Source of the DNA: Cyanophora paradoxa
Taxonomy: Eukaryota > Glaucocystophyceae > Cyanophorales > Cyanophoraceae
Direction of reading: 5' to 3'
Length of the DNA: 64,000 nucleotides
Assembly (NCBI GenBank): GCA_004431415.1
Contig: QPMI01000241.1
Location: 62,001 to 126,000, forward strand
This document shows positions 34,601 through 46,400 of the stretch, one piece after another. The number at the start of each line of letters is the position of its first letter. The stretch's first letter is position 1. Position numbers and translations under genes: made by a program. The notes beneath the pieces are model-generated. The model had not been told where the DNA came from. It was given only the letters and a program-made list of their open reading frames with translations, and did no database searches.

Positions 34601-37600
34601 TGCTCGGACTCCCGGGCGCACCGTTGGAGGCGAGTTGCGTGTTGGTCCCCAAGGGGCACGCGGAGAGCAGTGATAGCATCGTCTGCGGGGAAGAAGCGTC
34701 GGTCGGAAAGCGAGCGGAAGCGGAGAGGAATCTCGGGGCGTCTCGGTCTCACGTCGAACGTGGTGCGCTCGGAGCAGGTCGTGAACGTGACGGAGCGTGT
34801 TGTCGGAACGCGGAAGCGGAACTGGCTGTAGCGGTTCGACGCGTACTTGTAGACGGCCGCCGCGTTGCTCCCGAAGATCGACGTCGACGCGCACGTATCC
34901 GCGATGGGCGTCGAGCACTCTGCGGCCAGGCCGAGCTCGAGTCAGAGAGGGGCGGGCCGGGGCGGCGCTGGAAACGATCGCGAGGCCCGGCGCGCCGATG
35001 GTCACTGTGAAGACGGGGCTGCTGGAGAGGGCGAGGAAGGGGCTCCCGCTGGAGATGCGCAGGAAGTAGCTTCCTGTGGCGGGCACGCTCTCCGGCGCCG
35101 TCCACAGATAGCTCCCCACGTTCGGGATGCCGCCGGCGATCGGCCGCGTCTGCGCGCGCGGGGCGCTCAGCGGCGCCGGCGGCGGGGCGGGGAGGCTGGG
35201 GGCAGGCGCGCCCAGGGCTGCTCGTCGCGATCGGGGGCCGTCACGCGGACGAGGTCCAGGCTGACCGTCGCGCGCGCCTCGCGGCCGACGTACGTCCACG
35301 CGACGGCCATCGTCTGCGGCGCGCGTCGGGCGGAGCAGGGCGGGCTGCGCGCCGCGGGCGGGGGCGGAGCACCTTTCCCGACCCGGCGTCGATGAACGCG
35401 CCGGCGGCGGGGGCGCTGAACGTCCAGGGGGAGTAGACCTCGCAGGAGCGGCCGGAGTAGCCCGCGGGGCACTTGCAGAGGCCGAGCTCGCATTGGCCGC
35501 CGTTGATGCACGCCGGCGCGCACGGCGCGCACTGCAGCCGCATCGCGTGGCCCGCGCCGAACATCCCCCGCGACTGCAGCAGCCGGTTCGGCGAGCCCTG
35601 CGCGCCCGCCGCGCGCGCTTCAGCCCATGCGAGGGCGGCGGCGGCGGCGGCGGCGGACCTCGCCGGGGTTGGTGACGCGGTCGCGGAGGGCGAGGCTGAG
35701 GAGGACGGCGAGGACGTCGCTCTGGTTGGCCGTCGGGTTCGCCTCGAGGTACAGTGCCGCCACGCCCGACACCAGCGGCGTCGCCATGCTCGTCCCTGCC
35801 GCCCCGGGCCCGCCCCGCCTCGGCTCGCACGCCCCGGCGGGGAGGGCGCGGCGCCGCCCGCCACGGCGCACCGGAGATGGTGTGGACCATGGAGGGCTTG
35901 GTGGGGTCATCGCTGAACATCCACGTGGACGGGATGTCCTGCCTGCGCCGGCCCCTTCTCGGGACGGGCCCCGCCCGCGGAGCGGGGCGCGGGCCGCGTC
36001 GCGGCGCCGGGGCCGCACCCCGGTGCGAAGATGTCGACGCAGATGCCGTAGTTGGAGAACCAGGCGCGCGCGTCCCGGTTGTCCGTCGCAGCCACCGTGA
36101 TCCCCTGCGCGCCGCCGAATCCGGGCCCGGCCCCGCGCGTGTCGGCAAGGGTGGCGGTGGAGGCGGGCGAAAAACGCACCAGCGGAGCGGAGGCGGGGGA
36201 CTGTTTGCACGCTGGGGCGCGGAGGAGGGGGAGGGGGGGGGGAGCGGTCGGAGGCAATAGAAATCGGCGTGCGCAGACGAGGCGGCAGGTAGAGGGGGCA
36301 TTGGGGGCTGGCGGGCGGTGTGGGCTGGCGGGCGGTGTGGGCGAGCGCACCGTCGGAGCCGGCGTTGCCGGCGGAAGCGACGGATATGACCCCGCGCTCG
36401 ACCGCACTGCGCGGCCGCAGCCCGTGAGCCTAAGCCTCGAGCCTGCGGGCACGGCGCGGAGCGCTCGCCTCTGCACCGCCGCGTCGATCGGGTCCCACCT
36501 CGGCTCCACCTGCTCACAGCGGCTCGGAAACCGAGCGGCGCGCGCGGGCCGGGGGCGGGGCGGGGCGGGGCGGGCCCTGAGGGACATGCTCATGATGGCG
36601 GGCTTGACGTGGTTCGCGACCACCCAGTCCATCGCCGACAAGATCGCCGACTGGCGCGAAGGCGTCACGAGGGTGCGAGCGCCGGGGCGGCGCGGCCGGC
36701 GGCTGGCGCGCACCCCCGAGCCGCGCCCGTCGCAGCCGAAGACGCGAAGGCCGTGGATCGTCGCCTGCTTCGCCGCGCCGTACGTCCGCGACCCGATCGT
36801 GCCCGCCACCTGCCCGCCCGCCCTCAGCCACGCCCGCCCCGCGCGGCGGCGGCGACACGAAAGCTGCGCACATGCGTCCCGTGGCCGCTACAGTCCCCGA
36901 AAAAGTTCTCTGAGGGACGCGCGGGGGCCGTGGTTCGGCGGTCTGGCGGGGCGGGGAGGGGCGGGGCGGGGCGGGTCGGGGCACCGCCGGTGGCGTCGAG
37001 GATGTTGCGGGCGCGCCCCTCGAACTCGGGGTGCTCCGTGAAGATCCCCGAGTCGATCACGTACCTGCCCCACCAGCGCCCCGTCGGCCCCCGCCGAGGG
37101 GGGGGTGCGGGGCACGTCTACGTACACGTTGACCCCGCAGCCCGAGGCGCTGTAGTTGTACCTCTGGTCTCCCCCCAAGCTCCACGCGTCCTGCGCACGC
37201 CCGCCGTCAGCGGAGGGTACGAGGGCAGAGCAGCGCAATGCGGGTACCTGGTCGATCCGGTCCAGGTTCCAGGGCGCTGCGCGCGGCGGCGCCGGTGAGG
37301 GCGGGGCGGGGCGGGGGCGGGCGTGGGGGCGCACGGGAGGCCTGCTGGAGGGTGTCGAGGGAGGCCGGGACGTCGCGCCAGACCCCGAGCACCGTCTCGT
37401 CCGCCGCCGCCGCCGCCCGCACCTCCTCCCCCATCCTGCGCCCCGCCCGTGTCGGGACGAGGGGCGAGGGGAGACCGCGTAGAGGGGCGGGGCGGGGGCC
37501 GGGCACCGCGCCGAGAAGCCGGGGAAGACGCCGCGGTACACGTCGCGGACCTGCGCGGGCGAGCGGTAAGAGTGTTTTCATGGTCGACAGGGGGGGGGGG

Positions 37601-38277
37601 GGAGCGGGGCGGGGGTACCTCGAGGAGGGGCTCGGGAGCGGAGGGGGTCGCGGCGCCGGCGCCGGCCTTGGCGGAGGGCCGGAGCCCGGTGCGCCGGGGC
37701 CGCCCTTGGCGGCGCGGGGGGCGGCGAGGCGCCGGCGGAAGAGCTCGAGGAGGGTCTGCGAGGCGGCGCCCAGGTCCTCGTCGGCCAGCAGCCGCCGGCC
37801 CAGCGCCCGCTCCGCCGCCTCCGCCTTGAACCGCTGCGGCCGGCCCCGTCAGCGCTTGTCCGGCGGTGGGGGCGCGGGTGCGGGGCCCAAGCGGTCGACC
37901 GCGCGGTCAGATTGGCAACGCTAGGAAGGCGAAGGCATGCATATGTGTGTAGGGAAGTGAAGGGAAGGGATTTGGGACACGCGCGGCGGCGAAGCGGGGC
38001 GCGGGGGGCAGCGGGGCGGGCCGGGGCGCACCACGACGTAGAGGTCGCGAATCGGCAGCTCGGCGTCCTCGGACCGGAGCTGGCGCGCCTTGCCGGCGCC
38101 GTCGGGCTTCGAGGGCTCGCCCGCGGCCACTGCCGCCGCGAGAAGCGCGAGGAGCGCCGCCGCCATCAGCGGCGCCCCCGGCCCGCGGGCCCGAGGGAGC
38201 TGCCCCGCGGCCGCGGTCGACGCTCCGCCGCCGGCGCCGCGGCGCCCCGCGGCACGACGCGCTGCAGCGCGCGCCAT
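27765..38277 (-). CDS. Secreted, membrane-anchored proteinase-K-like subtilase with EGF and multiple PPC domains
   Basis: ATG at 38277; an in-frame ATG at 38166 would give a compact signal peptide ([16 protein letters not shown]). Then an I9-type propeptide ([12 protein letters not shown]) and the [10 protein letters not shown] junction typical of proteinase K. Catalytic triad: Asp in [13 protein letters not shown] (about 37060), His in GDCSGHGTH (about 36880), Ser in [16 protein letters not shown] (about 35800). HGTH joins [15 protein letters not shown] across a gtgcgc intron, as in proteinase K. After the protease: an EGF module ([20 protein letters not shown]), a segment like fungal cell-wall KRE9/KNH (GSYLWTAP...GSYFLRI), then about seven PPC-type beta domains (34.9 down to 29.4 kb) joined by Pro-Ser linkers. 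A hydrophobic helix ([19 protein letters not shown]) and RRRR stop-transfer precede the C-terminus; stop at 27765-27767. A 1-nt deletion near 32485 breaks the frame in one linker. Confidence 0.8.
32215..32930 (-). repeat. Coding minisatellite for a Pro-Ser linker
   Basis: Units of 18 bp (+ strand gggctcgggctgggcgac) and 12 bp (gggctgggcgac), with variants carrying a tgcgactag block towards the right, repeat about 40 times. Read on the minus strand in the frame of the upstream PPC domain they encode (PS)n with interspersed RTP. One unit at 32481-32490 reads gacggctggg instead of gacgggctggg, so the reading frame changes there on all frames. Confidence 0.9.
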
Positions 38278-38915
38278 CAATCCGCGGCCGAACTCGCGGC
38301 GCGCTGAGGATGCTGGATCCGGCCGCTGCCGCGCGACTGCGCCGAATTTAACGGGCCGAGATCCAGAGGTCGTCGCTTTTTTACGAAAGCGGTGACGGGC
38401 GGCGCTGCGCTGGGCGCCAGGCTGCTGCTGCTGCCTCGATCGCTGCTCCGAACGCGCAGCTGGTGCCGCGCGGGTGCGCTCCTCTTCACAGCAGTGACAG
38501 CAGCGTAGGATGCCAAGCATGCGCAGGCGAGGAGCTGCGCATTGTGCAAGAGCACGGTACCCGGGCAGCCCGTTTAATTTTTTGATGCACGTCCGGATCC
38601 AATCGAATCGTTCCAGAAAAAACACTGAATCGAAGCAACTTGAAGCCTCAAGTCGCGCCGGTGGTCTACCGTCTACCCCTTTTCCGTAAAAACAATCGGC
38701 GTATCGGTTCCGTTCCTTCCGCGTACCCAAGTAGTAGCCGGTGAAGCCGGCTGGAGCCACCGCCCACGCGCACGCAGCTGTACTGGAGTTGACGCCCGTC
38801 GTTAGCTAGAGGAATCTGCAGCAGGCGGCGCTCGCCGGAGGGGCACAGCCGATTTCCGCAGAACTGGTCTCTCCAGTGATGAGCGCAGCCCGGCGCTAGC
38901 GTCTTTCTTACTGGA
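38278..38915. promoter_or_regulatory. Divergent intergenic region between subtilase and NT-C2 genes
   Basis: The two start codons (38277 minus, 38916 plus) face away from each other across about 640 bp, so this must hold both promoters. No clear TATA box or other named motif is visible. Local GC falls near 38570-38730. Confidence 0.4.
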
Positions 38916-41900
38916 ATGGACCGGCTTGTCAACGGGATCGGCCGGAAGATCAGCGGAGGCGAGCCGCTCCGCTACGCCTTCGAGGTTACTTTCAGTTCTG
39001 CGACTATCGCGGAGCGGGAGCTCGCAAAGAAGGCGAAGAATGCTGAGCTCATCGTCGAGTGGAAGCGCGGGAGCAAGGTGCGGCTGCCCGCGCGAGCCGC
39101 TGACCCTCGAGGATGCCGTGAATCGCTGGAGCCGGCCCGCGCGGATGCTAGTGCCCCACATTCTCACGCTGTTTCGCGCCTTCTTCGCAGTGCGTCAGCA
39201 CGAGGAAGGGAAACGTGCGGGAGGCGGTCAGCACCTCAGTCTTCTGGGCTGAGACGAAGTCGATGGAGTGCACCCTCTTCCGGAACCCGAAGACACGCCA
39301 GTTCGACATGAAGGAGTCCAAATTCAGTCTTAAGATGGTCGGCGAGGCCCGCGCGCGCCTCGCCGCCGCAGCAGCTAACAATCCGGCTTCATCCGGACAG
39401 GATGGGAAGTCGATCGGCAGCGTGTACTTCAACCTGTCGGACTTTGCGGGAGGCGGCACAGGCAAGAGCTCCGAAACGCAGGTCTTCACCCTCATCAAGG
39501 GCGGCAACAAGAAGTCCAAGACCTTCATCAAAGGCGGCCTCAACAAGGGCCAGGACAAGAGCAAGGGCATCCAGCTGAAGGTGCCGGCTTCCGTTACTCA
39601 TCAGCACGCTTCGGGGCGCGCGGCGCTCACGCGCGGCGGCCGCGCTGCAGGTCACGTTCAGCGCCACATGGTTGAAGGACTTTAAGGGCGGGTGCGCCTC
39701 GGGCGTTCCTTTTGCGGGGCCGGCAGCGGCGTGGAGCGCGCTGAAATCGCGCTTTCCTTCCTTTCTGGCAGGGCGGACGACGCGTATTCGGACATGCGCT
39801 CGATGGCGACGTCGAACGACTCGCGGAGCGACCCGGGGGAGGAGGACCGGGACGACCCTGAGGAGGACCAGGACGACGAGGACGAGGACGACCGCAGGAA
39901 GCCCGCCGCCAAGCCCAAGCGTGCGCCCCGCCCCGCGGCCAGGCCCCCGCGCCCCGCGCCGCCGCCGCCGCCGCCGCCGATGCCCGCCGGCAGCCAAGGT
40001 GGGGCCCCTCGGCCTCAAGGGCTCGAGAAGAGAGGCGGACCCGCGGGATCCGCTCGGCTCGCTGCGGGTCCGCCCGCCCGCACCCCCGCTCCCGCCGCTC
40101 GCCGCCGACTGCGCGGGCGCAGGAGGACGAGGAGGAAGAGGAAGAGGAGGAGGAGGAGGACACGAGGAGGAAACCGGTCGGGAGGGGCAAGCCCCCGCCG
40201 GGCAAGCCGGGAGCCAGCAAGGCCGCCGCCGGGCGGTGCGCCGACCCGCGCCGCCGGCCTGCCGTCCCGCCGTCCCGGGGTTGACGGTGGGCGGGGCAGC
40301 GGTGGGGCCAAGTCGAAGTACGATGAGGAGGAGGAAGAAGAAGAGGAGGAGGAGGATGATGATGAGGAGGAGGAGGATGACCGGGACGCGAAGAGGAGGT
40401 GCTCGGGGCGGGGCGGGGCGGACGGCTGGGCGCCGGCGCGGAGCTGACGCCCGCGCAGGCCCCAGTCGCGGGCCGGCGGCCGCGGCCGGAAGGACGAGGA
40501 CGAGGACGAAGAAGAAGAGGAGGAGGAGGAGGAGGACCACAGGGGCCGGGGCAAGGCAGGGAGCTCGGCGAGCGCGGGGGCGGGGGCGAGTCGGGGCGGG
40601 GCCGGGGGGCGGACGGTGACGTTCGGGACGACGCGGGTCGAGAGCCCCGGGATGGGGAGCGGGCGGGGCGGGGCGGCCGCCAAGCCCGGCGCCTCCAAGT
40701 CCCGATACGGCCACGACGAGGACGAGGAGGAGGAGGAGCACGACGAGGAGCACGACGAGGACGAGGAGGACGGGTACAGGCCCGGCAGCAAGGCCCGCTT
40801 CGCCCCGCCCCGCCCGCCGCCTACTCGTCGGGGCGGCCCCGCTCACGCCGGGGCGCGCAGATCACGAGCGGCCCGGGCCGAGGGGGCCCCTCCTCCTCCT
40901 CCCCCTCCTCCTCCTCGAGCAAGGAGCTCGAGGCGCGCCCCACCCCGCCCTCCCCGCCCCTCTCTGTCTTACGCGGGCGCAGGAGCTGCGGGGCAAGGTG
41001 GCGAAGCTCGAGAAGGAGCGGGACGCCCTGGAGAAGAAGCTCCGCGCCGCCAAGGTCCGCCCCTCCCCCGCCCCGCCGGCCCGCGGCCGACGGCGGCCCC
41101 GGCAGGACGACGACGTGGACGAGCTGCTGGAGGCGGCGCGCGAGGAGGGCCGGCGCGCACTCCGGCCCCTCCCGCCCCGCCCGCCCCGCCCTCTCTGACG
41201 CCGGGGCGCAGGGCGGAGCGGGACGAGGAGGTGGAGGAGCTGGAGGCGAAGGTCGAGGAGCTCCAGAAGCAGCTCGACGAGGCCCGCAGGGGCGCCAAGG
41301 GCGGCGCCAGGGTCCGCAGGGGCCCCACGCGCCCCGCCGCCTGTTGCCCCGCCCCGCCGCGCCGCGAGCCTCTGGCGCAGGGCAAGGCCGGCTCCTCCTC
41401 GGCGGACGACGAGGAGCTGCGGGACCTCCGCGCCCAGGCCGGCAAGGTCGGCCCCCGCGCCCCGGCCCCCCCCCTCTTCCGCCCCCCCGGCCCGCCGAGC
41501 CGGCTCCGGCCGCAGGCGAAGATGGACGCGGACGTGCTGAAGCGGAAGTGCGCGAACCTCGAGGCCGACAACGACGCCCTCCAGGTGCCCGCAACCCCGG
41601 CCCGGCCCCGGCCCCCAGCGCGGCGCGGGGCGGGGCCGACGTCCGCGCAGTCGCAGATCAAGGCCCTCGAGGCCAAGGCCGCCAAGTTCGAGGAGGAGAC
41701 CCGCTCCCGCGTGCGCCCTCTCTCCCCCGGGGGGCCGGGGGCGCCCCCCCTCCCCTTCTTAGGGCCGACGCCGGGCGGGGGCAGGAGACGGCGCTGCGGC
41801 CGCTGGAGCAGGAGCTCATCGCCGCGAAGATGGCCTTCGCCACCTCCGAGTCCGACAAGGAGGAGGCCCGCCCACTACCCCCCTGGCCCCCCCCCCCCCC

Positions 41901-42017
41901 CCCGCCCATGACGCCGGGTACCCCCCGCAGATGCACAACAAGCTGATGCAGATGAAGAAGAAGGTGGAGGCCCTCGAGGGGCAGCTCTTCAAGGCCAAGC
42001 GCGCCCTCGCCAAGTAG
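38916..42017 (+). CDS. NT-C2 domain protein with acidic linker and C-terminal coiled coil
   Basis: ATG at 38916. The N-terminus (RYAFEVTFSSATI...AELIVEWKRGSK, then CVSTRKGN, FWAETKSMECTLFRNPK, IGSVYFNLSDFA, VTFSATWLKDFKGG) follows the NT-C2 domain (EEIG1/EHBP1 family) used for membrane or cytoskeletal anchoring. Phases close through three introns: after 39078, after 39581, and at the GGGCGG/gtgcgcc donor near 39691. Then comes a strongly acidic stretch (DDPEEDQDDEDEDDRR, later a long Glu run near 40321-40380) with Pro-rich pieces. Last come many short coiled-coil exons: GKVAKLEKERDALEKKLRAAK, ERDEEVEELEAKVEELQKQL, DADVLKRKCANLEADNDALQ and MQMKKKVEALEGQLFKAKR, ending at TAG 42015-42017. It is probably a cytosolic scaffold. 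Exon borders in the acidic region are uncertain. Confidence 0.75.
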
Positions 42018-42947
42018 CCCCGCCCCCTCTCCCCGCCCCCGCGCCCCGTCAAGCCCCCGTCTCCTCTTCCACCACAGTCGCCCCCCCCCCCTCCCCCCCC
42101 CCCCCCACTCCCTTTCCACGGCTCCCGCCCCCCCTTCCCGGCCTTTCTTTTGATGTGCCTTTCGGTGCTGTAGTGCTCTAGTTACAATCCCTAGTCACGC
42201 GTCTGAGCTGCGGTGCTGCGGGGCGGGGCGGGACTTGTGGGCGATGTGCGGCGTTGCCGGCGCCTGTGTGCTCTCGCGATTGGATTTTCGGATCTAGAGT
42301 CCGACTCCCGGACTCTCCTGGCCGGGGCAACGCGCGCGCGCATTATATATTTAATTTCGCACTCTAATTTACGTATACGTTCGCACACATCGATATCTCT
42401 GACGTCGATCGACTCGCGAACTTCGAATTCGGAAGACTTACACATGTACATGCATATGTGCGGATCCGGAGCGCGTCAGCAATGCACCAGACCGCGACCG
42501 CCCGCGAAATAGGTACAGTTACAACGCACAAGAGATCACGTACTTATTCCGTCTGATAACTCGTTGAGTACATGATACGATGAATTTGAAGAGATACGAA
42601 GGTACGCAGCACATGTGACAATCTCGGGGAGAAAGCGGGCAGCACTTTCTCGGCAACTCTAAGCCTTTTCGAATGCAAGCACTACTTATGCACCTACATG
42701 CTCCAAGGATAATGACGTCGACCCACTTAAAATCGAGAAAGACACAAATATTAATATGTATACGTATACGTATACTTGGCACATAACTGAAGACCGAGGC
42801 GAAGGATAAGACGACCGTCGGACATCGATACATGCACACAGAAAACAAATAATGCAGAAAACCAAATCACACTGGGCAAAGCGCTGCGGGCGGTCTACTC
42901 TATCGGCCTCCTAAAGAGCGTTTTGAATTCCGTGTTTGCGAAACTCT
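42018..42947. other. Convergent intergenic region, left of the retroposed element
   Basis: It lies between the stop of the NT-C2 gene and the retroposon insertion. It begins with C-rich runs (about 42083-42110), then becomes AT-rich. A TATACGTATACGTATAC palindromic run is near 42757-42774. No gene is supported. Confidence 0.5.
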
Positions 42948-43338
42948 AAAAGACTTTTCTTTGCCTCCTGCGACTACGTCTTCTAGTTCTGCTGTTAGCT
43001 CTGTCTTGTCGTCTTCGTCTAGATCTTCGTCTTCGACTGTAGTTCCTCGTGCTCGTTCTCCTTATTTGCTGCGTCCCCGTGCTCCTCGTCGTTCTAGTGT
43101 GACTAGTACTTCTGCATCGACGCCCTTGAGCTCTTCTACTCCTTCTCCTCGTGCTCGTTCTCCTTATCTTTTGCGTTCTTCTGATCGTGTCCCTTCTCGT
43201 GATCCCTCTTGATTCTGTATATATTTTGTGCTAGTTTACTGTATCTTTGATTTGTGATTGCTTTGTTGTCTTTAATATCACTACCTACGGGGGGTTCGCC
43301 CCACCGTAGTCTCTCAAAAAAAAATAAAAGACTTTTCT
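42948..43338 (+). mobile_element. 5'-truncated non-LTR retroposon with 13-bp target-site duplication
   Basis: The 13-mer AAAAGACTTTTCT occurs at 42948-42960 and again at 43326-43338. The DNA between starts with 250 nt of open Ser/Arg/Pro-rich frame (including SPYLLRPRAPRR and SPYLLRSSD, stop 43210-43212). A 3' UTR follows, then a hairpin (43285-43309: CTACGG, GGGG, TTCG loop, CCCC, A, CCGTAG), TCTCTC and an A-rich tail (AAAAAAAAATA) abutting the second copy. This is the signature of target-primed reverse transcription. The frame is probably the C-terminal end of a LINE ORF; no reverse transcriptase domain is present, so it is a dead fragment. Confidence 0.85.
43285..43309 (+). other. UUCG-capped 3' hairpin of the retroposon
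   Basis: CTACGG-GGGG-TTCG-CCCC-A-CCGTAG folds into a 10-bp stem with one bulged A and a UUCG tetraloop, 6 nt before the A tail. A stable 3' stem-loop is the usual recognition site for LINE reverse transcriptase. Confidence 0.8.
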
Positions 43339-43438
43339 CGAGTGCAAAACTACAAAATTAAAGCCACGCCGGCATTAATTAGCCGACTCCTCTTAGGCGA
43401 CGATGGACGGGACGCGCGGGCGTGCCGGCATGCCAATG

Positions 43439-46400
43439 TCAACCTGCGGCGGGCACACGATCAGGGGAGCCGGCGAGAGGGCTCGCGAGGCGGGGGCGGA
43501 CGGCGCTGGTGGAGAGGGGCGAGTGGCGGCCGGTCTCGGCTGCGTCGGCGGCCTGCGCGACCTCCGCCTCGGTCGGGGGCATGAGCCCCACGAGCGAGCT
43601 CGACCGGTAGGAGCGCGGGCCCGGCGGGCCGCTGAACGAGCCCGAGCGCCCCGACGGGCCGCTGAAGGAGCGCGAGCGGGCGGCCGCGGAGGCGCCGGCC
43701 GCGGGGGCCGGCGGGTAGCTCCCGTTCAGCGCCTTCTGCTCGCGATCGCCCGGCCCCGCGTCAGCGGCGGCCGAGCGGGCGGGCGGGCGGGGCCTCGGGC
43801 CGGGCCGGGCGGGGGCCGCACGGCGGTGGCGATCTCGACGTTGCGGGCCTTGGCGCGCGCCACGACGACGACGACCGCCACGACGCCGATGACCACCGCG
43901 CCCACCGGCACCGCTGCGCGCGGGGGGGTTGCATGAGCGGCGCGGCTCAGGCGTGCAGGGGCGGATGAATATTCGAGCGGGGGCACCGACGGCGACGGCG
44001 ACGAGGGTGGTGGACATGGAGGAGGAGGTCGAGGCGGAGGCCGTGTCGGCGGCCACCGCGCCCTCCACCTGCCCATGCCCCGCCGTCAGCCTGGCGTATG
44101 CGTCGAGGGACGAGCCGGCGGCCGACTCGCCTCGGGGCCGAGGTAGGGGGAGACGTCGACGAGCTTGGCGCCGACGGCGAGGCCGGCGGGGCGGCCCATC
44201 CCCTCGCACGACGTCTTCTCCGCCGCCACGTTCTTGTTGCTCGGCATGTAGAACGAGTCGCTGCGGCGCCGGCGGCGCGCCCCCGTGAGCGGCCGCCAGC
44301 GTCGTGATCGCAATGGAAATTAAACTATTTCGCAGCCGCGCACCTGAGGCCGGGGTCGCTGGCGGGGTACTCGGTGGCGGGGGTCTCGCAGCACGAGTGC
44401 GCCGTGCACATCCGCACGCCGAAGGCGAAGCAGTGGGCGCTCCAGAGGCCCGTCACCTTCTCGACGTTGACCACCGAGGGGGCAATGTTGTTGTCGCCCG
44501 TCCCGTCCGCCGGGATCTGCGCCAGAGGCGATTTCAGCACTCGAAAATCAAATTTATTATTGTAATGGCAATCAGTGGCGCACGGCGAAGAGCTGGTACT
44601 TGTTGATGGCGAACATGTCGGTGGACTTGGCGGCGTTGCCCTTGACGTAGCGCCGGAGCATGATGGACGTGTTGCGGAAGGGCGCCCCGCCGTAGTACGC
44701 GAGCGACGGCCACCAGAAGAGCGCCGTCTTGTAGTCCTCCGTCCCCGAGACCAGGTTCAGGTAGTCGGACTGCGGACCCGGTGGAATCTTTTATTTGTGG
44801 CACTCGCTCGCAGGGGCGGGCTCGGGGGGCGGGCGCACGCTGGGCAGGGTGCTGGTGAGCTTGACGGAAGTGGCGCCGAGGTTGCCCGTCGCCTTTGCCC
44901 CGCACTGCGGCGTGACGGCTGCCGCGGGCGCCATCAGAGGCGAGTGCCATGGACAAACACAAAGAAGCTGGGGCCGCACGTCCGTGGGTGAAGGCGGCCG
45001 ATGAGGTGTCCGAGGCGCCACCGCAGAGGCCGGCCTGGGTCGCCTTGTTGCACGCCTTGATCCTCACCGTGTACTTGAAGCCTGCGCATGCCTCCTAGAT
45101 CAGCGGGAGGGCGGCGCGGGCCGGCGTGGCTGGGGCGGACCGGGGCAGAGCTGGGCGAGGGCGGCCAGGGACGGGATGGCGACGGTCTTGGCGGTGGCGT
45201 CGACGGCCACGGACGACTCGAAGGTGAGGAAGTCGGCGCTGTCGGCGGCCGCCGCCAGGGGCCAGGCCGTCGCGCTGTTCTTCTCCCCGGCGGGCCCGTA
45301 CGGGCACAGGCCGATGGGCTCGCTCTCGGGGTTCGTCATGACCACCTCGACCACGACCTGCGAAGAAGCCCGGCCCGTGAGATTCATGATCAAGCACTAT
45401 TGGTTTAAACAACGGTCGGCTCTTCGGTGCCCACCTTGGTGAGCTCGGCGCCGCCGTCGTAGTCGAGGGCGTCCCATGTGGCGTTGAGCGAGTAGCCGGC
45501 CGCGTAGGTGAAGGCGTCGCGGACCGCCAGCGCCAGGCCCGTCATCGCCTCCGGCGCCACCGCTGCCGGCCGCGTCAGTGCCAGCGCCGCGGAGACGGGC
45601 GGAGGAGGCGAGGCGACGCGGGCGCACGGTCGACGATCTTGGGCTCCGCCATGGTGACGAGGGCGCTGCAGTCGGTGCCGCCGGGCCGGCACGCCTTGAC
45701 CGTCGCCGTGTACTTGAAACCTGCGGGTGGAGGCCGATCGCGAGTCAGACTCTCTGCTTCTCGCGATCGTGGGGGCAGGGGCGGGGGCAGGGCCGGCACC
45801 GGGGCAGAGCGTCGTGCTGACGACCATCTTGCCGTCCACGATCGTGAAGTCGGCCTTCACGCCGGTCTTGGGGAAGGCCGTGGAGGACGGGTGCCAGGGG
45901 CAGGGCAGCAGGACCTCGCTCGCCTCCTTCTGGACCCACGTGATCCCCACCGTGTGCTGCGCCGCCGTTTAGACGGCGACGGCGCCGGCGCCGGCGCCGG
46001 CCGAGCTCGGACCTGGAGGGTGCTCTCCTCGGCGGCCATGGTGGAGGAGGGCGTGAAGCGGATCTTCGCCGGCTGCCCGCCGCTGTACGTGAAGTCGGCC
46101 GTCGTCGTGTCGAGCACGATCTCGAGGCCCGTCGGGGCCGCGGGGACGCCCGCCGGGCACGCCGTCTCGAACGTCGTGTACGCGTACCCGAGGCGCAGCG
46201 CGCTCGGCGCCTGCGGAAATCAGAGCGGCCCATGATCAGCGGCTTTGCCGCACGCAGGGCGGGGGGCGGGGGCGAGGGCGGACGTAGACAGCGACGCTGT
46301 AGCTGTTGGCGCCCGTCTGGCACTTCTTGAGGCCCGTCAAGTCGTGGGTCAGCTTGCCGTTGCCGCCGCTGGTGGCGGTGATGGTCGCCGTGCCCGAGCC

